9,612 nucleotides of DNA from Phyllobacteriaceae bacterium (GTDB lineage: Bacteria > Pseudomonadota > Alphaproteobacteria > Rhizobiales > Devosiaceae). Positions 1 through 5,671 of this stretch are shown in pieces. The stretch spans positions 1-9,612 of the forward strand of contig JAAZLP010000426.1 of assembly GCA_012799265.1 (NCBI GenBank), in the 5' to 3' direction. Below the pieces are notes generated by a model. That model ran no database searches. It was not told the origin of the DNA and saw only the letters and a list, made by a program, of their open reading frames with translations. The stretch's first letter is position 1. The number at the start of each line of letters is the position of its first letter. The translations under genes were made by a program, and so were the position numbers.

Positions 1-63
1 TCGAGCGTTACCATCTCTAAAGCGGTCTGTTCGGGGCCAGGTTTTCGCAACATGACCCAGTGA
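1..63 (+). CDS. possible C-terminal end of an unidentified rightward gene (partial)
   Basis: The first frame is open from the window edge to a TGA at 61-63 and would give the last 20 residues of a protein ending FRNMTQ. Third positions in this frame are about 65% G/C, better than the competing frame that is open to a TGA at 53-55. Two hairpin terminators begin within 10 bases of the stop, which is what one expects just after a gene. The tail is too short to assign to a family, and the reading frame itself is uncertain. Confidence 0.35.
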   Translation, partial: SSVTISKAVCSGPGFRNMTQ

Positions 64-68
64 ATCAA

Positions 69-94
69 AAACCCCCGGCTAACGCCAGGGGTTT
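69..94. terminator. hairpin terminator, possibly bidirectional
   Basis: The arms AAACCCC (69-75) and GGGGTTT (88-94) pair, continue after one C-A mismatch into GGC/GCC (77-79 with 84-86), and close on a TAAC loop. Read rightward the T-run is short (TTT then G). Read leftward the stem is followed by TTTTTGATT, a better U-tract, so it may work in both directions. It sits 6 bases after the putative stop at 61-63. Confidence 0.55.
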
Positions 95-106
95 GTCAGC
101 AGTCTG

Positions 107-134
107 AAGGCCGCCCTTCGGGGCGGCCTTTTTT
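107..134 (+). terminator. rho-independent terminator with UUCG tetraloop
   Basis: A perfect 10-bp stem, AAGGCCGCCC (107-116) with GGGCGGCCTT (121-130), closes on the very stable TTCG loop and runs into TTTTTT (129-134). It is a canonical rightward intrinsic terminator, and the second of two after the gene that enters from the left edge. Confidence 0.85.
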
Positions 135-365
135 GTTGGTCGAGGTGTTTGCTATGTCCGCTAAGGGTAAAGCTGTTCTGGACCGCCAAATCTCCAGCGA
201 GACACTTTCTGTGGCTCCCCATGGGTCGTCAGCCGCAGCCTGACCCGCAGGAAATGCACTTCATGCGCGCATCAACAAGTGAAACGTCTTCGGGTTCGAC
301 CGAGGGTGAAGGCTGGCTCATATTTGAAGGGGTGTGCAGACAGCCAGGACCGGCAGGCAAGCTCC
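135..365. other. intergenic stretch, no supported gene
   Basis: Both edges are terminators, one for each flanking transcription direction. The only open frames are a short rightward one from 149 and antisense shadows of rpsD. None has a ribosome binding site, a recognisable domain or a consistent codon pattern. A small imperfect GTCAG/CTGAC hairpin occurs near 226-243 but has no terminator-like tail. I see no tRNA or other recognisable RNA. Confidence 0.5.
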
Positions 366-399
366 AAAACAAAAGGGCCGCTCCATAGAGCGGCCCTTT
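366..399 (-). terminator. rpsD terminator
   Basis: A 12-bp perfect stem (372-383 with 388-399; AAAGGGCCGCTC on the minus strand) closes on a 4-base loop. On the minus strand it is followed by TTTTGTTTT. It begins 24 bases past the rpsD stop codon and is a canonical intrinsic terminator for that gene. Confidence 0.85.
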
Positions 400-422
400 C
401 GAATTTCGGCAGTCGGTCGCGA

Positions 423-1040
423 TTAACGCGAGTAGAATTCGACGACCAGGTTCGGTTCCATCTGGACCGGGTACGGCACGTCAGACAGGGCCGGCACGCG
501 AGCGTAGACGGCGGTCTGCTTGTTGTGGTCGACTTCGATGTAGTCCGGCACATCGCGCTCAGCCAGCTGGTTGGCTTCGAGAACGATGGTGAGCTGCTTG
601 GAGCGCTCACGGATTTCAACCTTGTCGCCGACCTGAACCTGGTAGGACGGAATGTTGACGCGCTTGCCATTGACCAGGATGTGGCCGTGGGAAACGAACT
701 GACGCGCGGCGAACACGGTCGGGACGAACTTGGCGCGGTAGACGATCGCGTCGAGACGCGATTCGAGCAGACCGATCAGGTTCTCACCGGTGTCGCCCTT
801 GCGACGGGCAGCTTCGTCATAGAGCTTGCGGAAGCTCTTTTCGGTGATCGAGCCGTAGTAGCCCTTGAGCTTCTGCTTGGCGCGGAGCTGCAGACCATAG
901 TCCGACAGCTTGCCCTTGCGGCGCTGACCGTGCTGGCCGGGGCCATAGGCACGAGCGTTCAGCGGGGACTTCGGACGGCCCCAGATGTTTTCGCCAAGGC
1001 GACGGTCAATTTTGTACTTTACGGAATGACGCTTCGACAT
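423..1040 (-). CDS. rpsD: 30S ribosomal protein S4
   Basis: This protein binds 16S rRNA early in assembly of the small subunit and in many bacteria also represses its own mRNA. At 205 residues it has the usual S4 length. The N-terminal segment (MSKRHSVKYKIDRRLGENIW) and the Y-G-x-Q-L-R-A-K-Q-K segment near residues 48-57 are typical of proteobacterial S4. The S4 RNA-binding domain spans roughly residues 94-157 (RLDAIVYR...FVSHGHILVNGKRVNIPSY). There is no cysteine, so this is the zinc-free type. The start is supported by AAGGA at 1047-1051, 6 bases upstream of the ATG. It stands alone here rather than in an alpha operon with rpoA or rpsK, as is common in alphaproteobacteria. It has its own apparent promoter and terminator. 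Confidence 0.98.
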   Translation of the reverse strand: MSKRHSVKYKIDRRLGENIWGRPKSPLNARAYGPGQHGQRRKGKLSDYGLQLRAKQKLKGYYGSITEKSFRKLYDEAARRKGDTGENLIGLLESRLDAIVYRAKFVPTVFAARQFVSHGHILVNGKRVNIPSYQVQVGDKVEIRERSKQLTIVLEANQLAERDVPDYIEVDHNKQTAVYARVPALSDVPYPVQMEPNLVVEFYSR

Positions 1041-1167
1041 CGCGTATCCTTCGTTGAGTTAGAGTTCGAATGGATCACGCCCTCCTCTGCCCTGCCTTGC
1101 GACAGGACCGACAGACTCCCAACAGAGAATCCCGGGTGCGCCTATGGGCCCTAAGGCCGGAATAGGT
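1041..1167 (-). promoter_or_regulatory. structured 5' leader of rpsD (candidate)
   Basis: If transcription starts at about 1167, the mRNA has a leader of about 127 nt. Two hairpins are visible on the minus strand. One at the very 5' end pairs CCTAT with ATAGG and, inside that, GGCC with GGCC (1141-1165). The other is a perfect 6-bp stem, CCTGTC with GGCAGG, closed by a GCAA (GNRA) tetraloop (1091-1106). S4 is a known autoregulator through mRNA structure in other bacteria. That this leader is an S4 target is inference; I do not recognise it as a named S4 leader class. Confidence 0.4.
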
Positions 1168-1173
1168 GGGCGC

Positions 1174-1202
1174 GTCTTAGAGGCCGAAACCCGCAGAGTC
1201 AA
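1174..1202 (-). promoter_or_regulatory. probable rpsD promoter
   Basis: On the minus strand a -35 box TTGACT (1197-1202, preceded by CGC) is followed after exactly 17 bases by TAAGAC (1174-1179) as a weaker -10. The CTTGACT core is the form favoured by alphaproteobacterial sigma-70 promoters of ribosomal genes. It lies between the stop of the upstream exporter gene (1217) and rpsD. It predicts an A start at about 1167. Confidence 0.55.
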
Positions 1203-1216
1203 GCGCAGCGGCCATT

Positions 1217-2452
1217 TCAGGCCATGCGCCTGTCAATCTTTCGTTGATTGCGCAGCTGCGGGAAGAGTCTGGACCAAATTACCGCCACGGCAATGGCGCC
1301 AAAGCCCCCGGCGACCACTGCCGGGACAGGCCCAACCAGATGCGCCACCGTGCCAGCGCGGAACTCGCCCAGCTCATTGGACGCGCCGATGAAGACCGAA
1401 TTGACGGCTGTGACCCGACCACGCACCTCTTCGGGCGTCCAGAGCTGCATGATGGTCTCGCGGATGGTGACGCTCACCATATCCGAGGCACCAACCAGGA
1501 TCAGTGCGGGTATAGAGATCCAGACGGAGGTCGAGAACCCAAAGACCACAGTGAATGCACCAAAGAGCCCGACGAAAAGGAACAGGATTTTCCCGGCATG
1601 GTCGCGGACCGGGAATCTCGTCAGCCACAGTGCCATGGCGATCGCACCGATTCCCGGGGAAGCGCGAAGGAGGCCGAGCTCCACGGGGCCGGCATGCAGG
1701 ATGTCCTTGGTATAGACCGGAAGGAGCGCCACGGCGCCACCCATCAGCACCGCGAACATGTCGAGCGAGATCGCGCCGAGAACGACCTTGTTCGAAAAGA
1801 TGTAGCGGAAGCCCCCGAAGATGGTTTCGAGACTGGTGGCCTGATGCGATTGGCGCTGCTTCGGCTTGGGAATCAGCAGCACGGTCACCATGGCGCAGAG
1901 CAGCAGGATGCCGGCCGTGCCAAAGGCGAAGGTAGCACCGATGCCATAGAGCAGCCCGCCCACAGCCGGGCCAGTGATGGCCGCGAACTGCCAGGCAGAA
2001 GCGTTGACCGTGATGGCGTTGGAGAGCGCCTCGGGTGGCACCAGATTGGGGGCGAGCGACTGGGCGGCCGGGTTCCAGAAGGCGCGTGCCGTTCCCAGAA
2101 CCACGAGCACGATGAAGATCGGCCAGACCTCATGGGCCTCGCTATCAGCAAGGAGGAAGAAGCTGATGGCGCAAATAAATTCGATTCCCAGGCAGATCGC
2201 CATGATCTTGCGTCGATTGAAACGGTCCGCCGTCAGGCCGGTGAGGAGCAGAAGCACCAGCGCTGGAAGAAAGAGCGAAAGCCCGACGAGGCCAAGCAGG
2301 AAGGCATTGCCGGTCGTGTCATAGATCTGCCAGGCGATAGACACCGACATGATCTGGACCGAAAAGCTGACGAGCAGGGTCGTCAGCCAATAGAAGCGGA
2401 AACCGATATAAGTGAAGGCGAGCTTGGACGGCTCAAGAGGCTCAGTCTGCAT
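1217..2452 (-). CDS. MFS transporter, MFS_3 / enterobactin-exporter-like family
   Basis: This is a 411-residue inner-membrane protein of the major facilitator superfamily, with length and layout matching the MFS_3 (EntS-like, DHA3-type) efflux proteins. About 12 hydrophobic segments are visible, beginning near residue 22. The loop after TM2 carries motif A, G-L-T-A-D-R-F-N-R-R-K (72-82), with Asp76 and the basic residues intact. A polar loop near residues 195-220 separates the halves, and a motif-A-like E-E-V-R-G-R-V follows in the second half (341-347). The substrate cannot be told. The ATG at 2452 is the first possible start after an in-frame TAA three codons upstream. It has no clear ribosome binding site, so expression may rely on transcription and translation from trmJ, 73 bases upstream. 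No convincing promoter is seen in that gap. Confidence 0.88.
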   Translation of the reverse strand: MQTEPLEPSKLAFTYIGFRFYWLTTLLVSFSVQIMSVSIAWQIYDTTGNAFLLGLVGLSLFLPALVLLLLTGLTADRFNRRKIMAICLGIEFICAISFFLLADSEAHEVWPIFIVLVVLGTARAFWNPAAQSLAPNLVPPEALSNAITVNASAWQFAAITGPAVGGLLYGIGATFAFGTAGILLLCAMVTVLLIPKPKQRQSHQATSLETIFGGFRYIFSNKVVLGAISLDMFAVLMGGAVALLPVYTKDILHAGPVELGLLRASPGIGAIAMALWLTRFPVRDHAGKILFLFVGLFGAFTVVFGFSTSVWISIPALILVGASDMVSVTIRETIMQLWTPEEVRGRVTAVNSVFIGASNELGEFRAGTVAHLVGPVPAVVAGGFGAIAVAVIWSRLFPQLRNQRKIDRRMA

Positions 2453-2525
2453 GATGCGTTAGGCTTGGCAGTTCGACGCAGGCAGGTCAAAGACGGAATC
2501 GTGAAATCCGACCAGCCAACGCTGA

Positions 2526-3323
2526 TTATTCTTCCTGCTTCTTCTGCCGGTTCGGATTGGGACGCTCGTGGCGGCGGTCAATCGACGAGATGACCCCGCG
2601 GAGGGTTCGGATTTCCTGGCTGGAGAAACGGCCACGGGTAAGCGCGGTGCGCAGATTATTGACCATGCTGGGGCGCTTGTCAGGGGTGGTGAAGAAGCCC
2701 GACTGGTCCAGCACGCCCTCAAGATGCTCGAAAAGGCCGATCAGCTCGCTCCGCGGCGCGGCTTCGTGGCGCTCATCGCCAAAGGGCAGCGCCCTACCCT
2801 CTTCGCTGGTGCGGCGGAACTCGTAGCTCATCAGCAAGACCGCCTGGGCGATGTTGAGCGAGGCGAATGCTGCCTCAACCGGCAGCGTCACAATGGCATC
2901 CGCCATCGCCACTTCATCATTGAGGAGACCCCAGCGCTCGCGACCGAAGAGAAGGCCGGCGTTGTCGCCTCCGCGAATGTGCGCTGCCATCGCGTTGGAG
3001 GCCTCTTCGGGGCCGTAGACTTCCTTCTGCATGTCCCGGGAGCGTGCCGTCGTGGCATAGACCAGCGTCAGGTCCGAAATCGCCTCTTCGAGAGTCTCAA
3101 AGACAGTTACTCGCTCAAGGACGTGGTCCGCCTTGGAGGCCGCCGCGATGGCCTTTTCATTGGGCCAGCCGTCGCGGGGACGGACGAGGCGCAGATCCCA
3201 GAGGCCGAAATTGGCCATGGCGCGTGCCGCTGCCCCTATATTCTCCCCGAGCTGCGGCTCGCAGAGAATAATGGCCGGAGTTGGCGCAAGGGAGATGGGT
3301 TGAGAGCTGTCGGTGCCTGCCAT
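2526..3323 (-). CDS. trmJ: TrmJ-like SPOUT tRNA/rRNA 2'-O-methyltransferase
   Basis: This cytoplasmic protein probably transfers methyl from SAM to a ribose 2'-OH; the family type enzyme TrmJ modifies position 32 of tRNAs. The 265 residues show the three SpoU motifs in order: motif 1 L-G-E-N-I-G-A-A-A-R-A-M (25-36), motif 2 L-F-G-R-E-R-W-G-L-L (125-134), and motif 3 A-S-L-N-I-A-Q-A-V (154-162). Motifs 2 and 3 form the knotted SAM site, and Ser155/Asn157 are the expected catalytic-site positions. The C-terminal helical extension (190-265) fits TrmJ and ends in a basic tail. The start codon overlaps an inverted repeat, and no strong ribosome binding site is seen. The nearest tandem upstream gene is the GNAT at 3380-3976. 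TrmJ is the best match, but another TrmH-family specificity cannot be excluded. Confidence 0.9.
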   Translation of the reverse strand: MAGTDSSQPISLAPTPAIILCEPQLGENIGAAARAMANFGLWDLRLVRPRDGWPNEKAIAAASKADHVLERVTVFETLEEAISDLTLVYATTARSRDMQKEVYGPEEASNAMAAHIRGGDNAGLLFGRERWGLLNDEVAMADAIVTLPVEAAFASLNIAQAVLLMSYEFRRTSEEGRALPFGDERHEAAPRSELIGLFEHLEGVLDQSGFFTTPDKRPSMVNNLRTALTRGRFSSQEIRTLRGVISSIDRRHERPNPNRQKKQEE

Positions 3324-3354
3324 GTGCCGCCCGTTGAAGTGGTTGGCGGCACAT
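3322..3354. repeat. perfect 10-bp inverted repeat over trmJ -10 box and start codon
   Basis: Arms ATGTGCCGCC and GGCGGCACAT (minus strand; 3345-3354 and 3322-3331) match perfectly around a 13-base spacer. The upstream arm overlaps the proposed -10 box. The downstream arm includes the first two bases of the trmJ ATG. As DNA it could be an operator. As RNA it would pair the start codon, but only if transcription starts upstream of the predicted site. The repeat is seen directly; a role is inference. Confidence 0.6.
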
Positions 3355-3378
3355 AGCTCAATTGGCAGACCGGATCAA
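3350..3378 (-). promoter_or_regulatory. probable trmJ promoter
   Basis: On the minus strand TTGATC (3373-3378) is followed after exactly 17 bases by TATGTG (3350-3355), 27 bases before the trmJ ATG. The predicted transcript would have a very short 5' leader. The -35 box starts two bases past the stop codon of the upstream acetyltransferase gene, so trmJ and the exporter gene could be expressed apart from the GNAT pair. Confidence 0.45.
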
Positions 3379-3379
3379 A

Positions 3380-3976
3380 TCAGGCGACGCGGTTTCGCGG
3401 TGAAAGTTCGAAAATCTTGGCGTTTGGGCGCCACTCTCTGTCGAGAATGGCGAAGTGCAGTTCTTCATCCCATTCGCCCTGAAAGAGAGCATGCTCGCGA
3501 TAGTGCGCTTCGAGCCGCAACCCCAGCTTCTGCATCAGCTTGGCTGAATGGTGGCTGCGGCCATCGCACCGAACCATGAGCCGGTGGATGCGGAACTGGG
3601 TAAAGGCCAGGTCGAAGACGGCCGACAATGCCTCGGTCAGATACCCCTGGCCGGAGAAGGCCGGATGAATGAGGAAACGGACTTCCGCCTGTCCCGCCGT
3701 CGCATCAGACCACTGCAGCAGTACCTGACCGATGAGACGGCCATCACCCTTGCGCTCCAGTGCCATTGCCAGCACATCGCCTGGGCGCTGCAAGGCAACC
3801 TGAGTGCGCATGATGCCAACAGCCTCAGCCACATCAGACGGGTAGCGCACGTGGCGCACACCGTAACGCTGGCTGGCAGGAAGAGTGTGATAGCTCGCGA
3901 CGGCATCCACATCTCCACGCTCAAACGCGCGAAGACGGAGGCGGTCGGTTTCAAACGGCAATAAAGACAAGGTCAT
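3380..3976 (-). CDS. GNAT N-acetyltransferase, RimJ/RimL (Acetyltransf_3) type
   Basis: This is a 198-residue acetyl-CoA-dependent acyltransferase. The N-terminal T-D-R-L-R-L-R-A-F segment (10-18) is the hallmark of RimJ/RimL-type enzymes. The acetyl-CoA-binding region is F-L-I-H-P-A-F-S-G-Q-G-Y-L-T-E-A (101-116), followed by H-R-L-M-V-R-C-D (131-138) and the family end Y-R-E-H-A-L-F-Q-G-E-W-D-E (159-171). The frame stays open upstream to 4243, but that part is antisense-like overlap with the next gene. The ATG at 3976 has GGGAG 9 bases upstream and matches the family start. It is a tandem paralogue of the gene at 4096-4677, about 120 bases upstream. The substrate (a protein N-terminus, a small amine or an antibiotic) is unknown. 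Confidence 0.88.
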   Translation of the reverse strand: MTLSLLPFETDRLRLRAFERGDVDAVASYHTLPASQRYGVRHVRYPSDVAEAVGIMRTQVALQRPGDVLAMALERKGDGRLIGQVLLQWSDATAGQAEVRFLIHPAFSGQGYLTEALSAVFDLAFTQFRIHRLMVRCDGRSHHSAKLMQKLGLRLEAHYREHALFQGEWDEELHFAILDREWRPNAKIFELSPRNRVA

Positions 3977-4095
3977 AAGCAGCGCTCCCAATTCCAGCCA
4001 CTGAGCAGGCCTTGTCGCGAGAACGGCGGGGGAGTCGCTGTGGTTCCTCGGGAGGCGAGGAATAAATTGGCGGGGTTGTAACGCTTTCGAGAACG
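3977..4095 (-). other. gap between the tandem GNAT genes, with a hairpin
   Basis: A perfect 7-bp stem on a 5-base loop lies at 4044-4062 (TTCCTCG with CGAGGAA on the minus strand). No U-tract follows, so it is not a standard intrinsic terminator. I see no clear promoter for the downstream acetyltransferase, so the two genes may share a transcript with this hairpin in the spacer. Confidence 0.35.
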
Positions 4096-4677
4096 CTAGC
4101 TGTGGCGCGTGGACTGCCGCATGGCGCCCCATTCGCGGCGCAGAATGGCGTAGTAAAATTCTTCGTCCCATCCGCCCTTGAAAAGGCCGTGTTCGCGAAA
4201 ATGCGCTTCGCGGCGCATTCCCAGCCGCTCCATCAATCGCCACGAAGGCATGTTGCGCGCGTCACAACGCGCATAGACACGGTGAAGGTCGAGATCGTGG
4301 AAGGCCAAATCGAGCAGGCGAGAGGTCGCTTCGGTGGCGTAACCACGACCCTGATGGTCGGGATGAAATATCCATCCCAGCTCGCCCTGCCGCGCTTCAG
4401 CGGAACGCCAGATCAGCGATAGTTCACCGACTACCGTCGCGTCAGCTTGGGTTTCGACCGCCAGCACCAGTCGGTCTCCTTCCTCGGCAAACCCGGTCTG
4501 CGAAACGCGGCGCTGTACGGCCAATGCGCACTCATCCCGGCTGAGCGGCGCGTCATAGAGATAGCGCGCCACATCATCGCGCCCCCGGTAGCTGTGGACA
4601 GCATCTACGTCCCCGCGCGTGAACGGGCGGAGAAAAAGCCGTGAGGTCATCAGCGGATAGGCGGGATAGAGAGCCAT
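4096..4677 (-). CDS. GNAT N-acetyltransferase, RimJ/RimL type (tandem paralogue)
   Basis: This is a 193-residue acetyltransferase of the same family as its downstream neighbour. It shows the T-S-R-L-F-L-R-P-F entry (11-19), the acetyl-CoA loop W-I-F-H-P-D-H-Q-G-R-G-Y-A-T-E-A (102-117), H-R-V-Y-A-R-C-D-A-R-N (132-142) with the Asn common in this family, and the ending F-R-E-H-G-L-F-K-G-G-W-D-E (160-172). It keeps the more typical Q-G-R-G-Y-A loop, while the neighbour has S-G-Q-G-Y-L. The frame continues upstream to 4779, but that would run over the start of the divergent gene. The ATG at 4677 has AAGG 7 bases upstream and leaves a normal N-terminus. It is divergent from the GFA gene, with 95 bases between the starts. 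The substrate is unknown. Confidence 0.88.
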   Translation of the reverse strand: MALYPAYPLMTSRLFLRPFTRGDVDAVHSYRGRDDVARYLYDAPLSRDECALAVQRRVSQTGFAEEGDRLVLAVETQADATVVGELSLIWRSAEARQGELGWIFHPDHQGRGYATEATSRLLDLAFHDLDLHRVYARCDARNMPSWRLMERLGMRREAHFREHGLFKGGWDEEFYYAILRREWGAMRQSTRHS

Positions 4678-4725
4678 GGGGACCTTGTCAGCGAGCGACT
4701 TACCATTGTCTGCCCGTGTCGGGAT

Positions 4726-4742
4726 GGCAAGCCTCGCTTGCC
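4726..4742. repeat. 17-bp palindrome between divergent genes
   Basis: GGCAAGC (4726-4732) and GCTTGCC (4736-4742) form a perfect 7-bp inverted repeat around CTC. It lies almost midway between the divergent starts at 4677 and 4773, the usual place for an operator serving both. No regulator gene is adjacent. The repeat is seen directly; the regulatory role is inference. Confidence 0.45.
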
Positions 4743-4772
4743 CCCTTTGACCGGGCGTGCAAGCTTTTGAGC

Positions 4773-5213
4773 ATGACACGAGCCCCCATGCCCCAACTCG
4801 ACCAGTCCACGCATTGCGATTGCGGCGCGATCACGCTGTCCGTTACAGGGCAGGCGATCTCGATGTTCCAGTGCAGCTGTCGCAATTGCCAGACGGTTTC
4901 CGGAAGCGGCCATTCCTCCATCATGCTGCTGCCGATCGAGGGGGTTCGCATCGTGGGGGCCACGAAAAGCTTCGTCAGACCAGCGGACTCCGGCGCGACA
5001 TTCACCCGGCACTTCTGTCCTGAATGCGGGACGACAATTGCTGCAGAATCGTCCCGTGCCCCGGCATTTCGGATTATTCCGGTCGGCCTCTTTGCCGGCG
5101 CCAATGACTGGTACCGACCCAATCAGTTGATCTTCTCCCGCACCCACCCGCATTGGGACCTTATTGACCCCGAGATACCGCAGCACGCGGCTTACCGCCC
5201 GGAGCAACACTGA
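4773..5213 (+). CDS. GFA (CENP-V/Gfa-like) family zinc protein
   Basis: This 146-residue protein has the seven-cysteine layout of the GFA family, named after glutathione-dependent formaldehyde-activating enzyme: C15-D-C17-G, then C34-S-C36-R-N-C39, then F-C82-P-E-C85-G-T. In the family these residues hold two zinc ions. Most members are short uncharacterised cytoplasmic proteins, and the formaldehyde-glutathione activity is shown or proposed for only a few, so no substrate is claimed. The frame is open from 4641, but that part would overlap the divergent gene and adds nothing recognisable. The ATGs at 4773 and 4788 are both possible; neither has a strong ribosome binding site. Its stop overlaps the start of the TfoX_N gene (TGATG), so the two are very probably one operon. 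Confidence 0.87.
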   Translation: MTRAPMPQLDQSTHCDCGAITLSVTGQAISMFQCSCRNCQTVSGSGHSSIMLLPIEGVRIVGATKSFVRPADSGATFTRHFCPECGTTIAAESSRAPAFRIIPVGLFAGANDWYRPNQLIFSRTHPHWDLIDPEIPQHAAYRPEQH

Positions 5214-5548
5214 TGAGCATGGCCCGCGACGAACTTGTAGACCGGGTGAGAGACGTGCTGCCTCGCGGGGTGCATGCGCAGGAAAAGAAGATGTTCGGCG
5301 GTGTCGCCTTCATGGTCCATGGCAATATGCTTGTTGCCCCGCTCAAGGACGGGTCCATGCTGGTGCGCGTGGGCAAGGATGGCATGGAGGATGCACTCGC
5401 CCAGTCGGGCGCGAGCATCATGGAAATGGGTGGCCGAACCATGGGCGGCGCTGTTGTCGTAAGCGGCGACACGATTGAAGATGATGAGGCGCTCGCGGAG
5501 TGGGTTGAACGGGCATGGACCTTTGTGAAAACCCTGCCGCCCAAATGA
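5213..5548 (+). CDS. TfoX N-terminal domain protein
   Basis: This 111-residue protein is made of a single TfoX_N domain. The core K-K-M-F-G-G-V-A-F-M-V-H-G-N-M-L (25-40) and the following M-L-V-R-V-G-K (49-55) match the family. TfoX/Sxy in gammaproteobacteria is a competence regulator with this domain plus a C-terminal one. Stand-alone TfoX_N proteins like this are widespread in alphaproteobacteria and of unknown function, so a competence role is not claimed. The start ATG shares its A with the stop of the GFA gene, and GGAG at 5201-5204 sits 8 bases upstream inside that gene. A second ATG lies two codons in, but the first fits the spacing better. Translational coupling with the GFA gene is likely. 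Confidence 0.85.
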   Translation: MSMARDELVDRVRDVLPRGVHAQEKKMFGGVAFMVHGNMLVAPLKDGSMLVRVGKDGMEDALAQSGASIMEMGGRTMGGAVVVSGDTIEDDEALAEWVERAWTFVKTLPPK

Positions 5549-5559
5549 GCTGACGGCAC

Positions 5560-5597
5560 GCATGGGCAAGCCCCCATGCCGAGCGCAGCTTTGCGCT
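5560..5597 (+). terminator. two tandem hairpins after the GFA-TfoX operon (weak terminator candidate)
   Basis: A 7-bp stem GCATGGG/CCCATGC (5560-5566 with 5573-5579) is followed at once by a 6-bp stem AGCGCA/TGCGCT with a GCTT loop (5582-5597). The tail is only ATTTG, so intrinsic termination would be weak. They separate the TfoX_N stop from icd. Confidence 0.3.
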
Positions 5598-5618
5598 ATT
5601 TGACAGCGATGATATACG
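5591..5618 (+). promoter_or_regulatory. possible icd promoter
   Basis: TTGCGC (5591-5596) and TATACG (5613-5618) are 16 bases apart and would start transcription near 5625, about 47 bases before icd. A better -35 match, TTGACA (5600-5605), lies inside the same stretch but has no -10-like hexamer 16-18 bases on. A promoter here is likely from context; the exact boxes are uncertain. Confidence 0.35.
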
Positions 5619-5671
5619 GACGACCCAATGGGCCGAGTGGGCCACATGCCGTATCCCAAGGGAGTTTATCG

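Noticed and set aside
284..306. A GGTTCGA sequence resembling a tRNA T-loop
   Set aside because: No full 5-bp T stem, anticodon arm, D arm or acceptor stem can be built around it.
279..1154. A 291-codon rightward open frame over rpsD
   Set aside because: It crosses the rpsD terminator and coding region and is a shadow; S4 is unambiguous.
1244..2593. A 449-codon rightward open frame opposite the MFS transporter
   Set aside because: The product is highly charged and low in hydrophobic residues, as expected from an antisense reading of membrane-protein codons. The transporter has clear motifs and topology.
3977..4243. An 89-residue N-terminal extension of the downstream acetyltransferase
   Set aside because: It overlaps the neighbouring acetyltransferase gene in another frame, has no family similarity, and the internal ATG at 3976 has a good ribosome binding site.
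5614..5654. ATACGG/CCGTAT inverted repeat in the icd upstream region
   Set aside because: The left arm overlaps the likely -10 box and so would probably not be transcribed; the inner pairing is weak.
5576..5671. A 32-residue N-terminal extension of isocitrate dehydrogenase
   Set aside because: The family begins at M-S-K-I-K-V-A-N-P, and the strong AAGGGAG site precedes that ATG.
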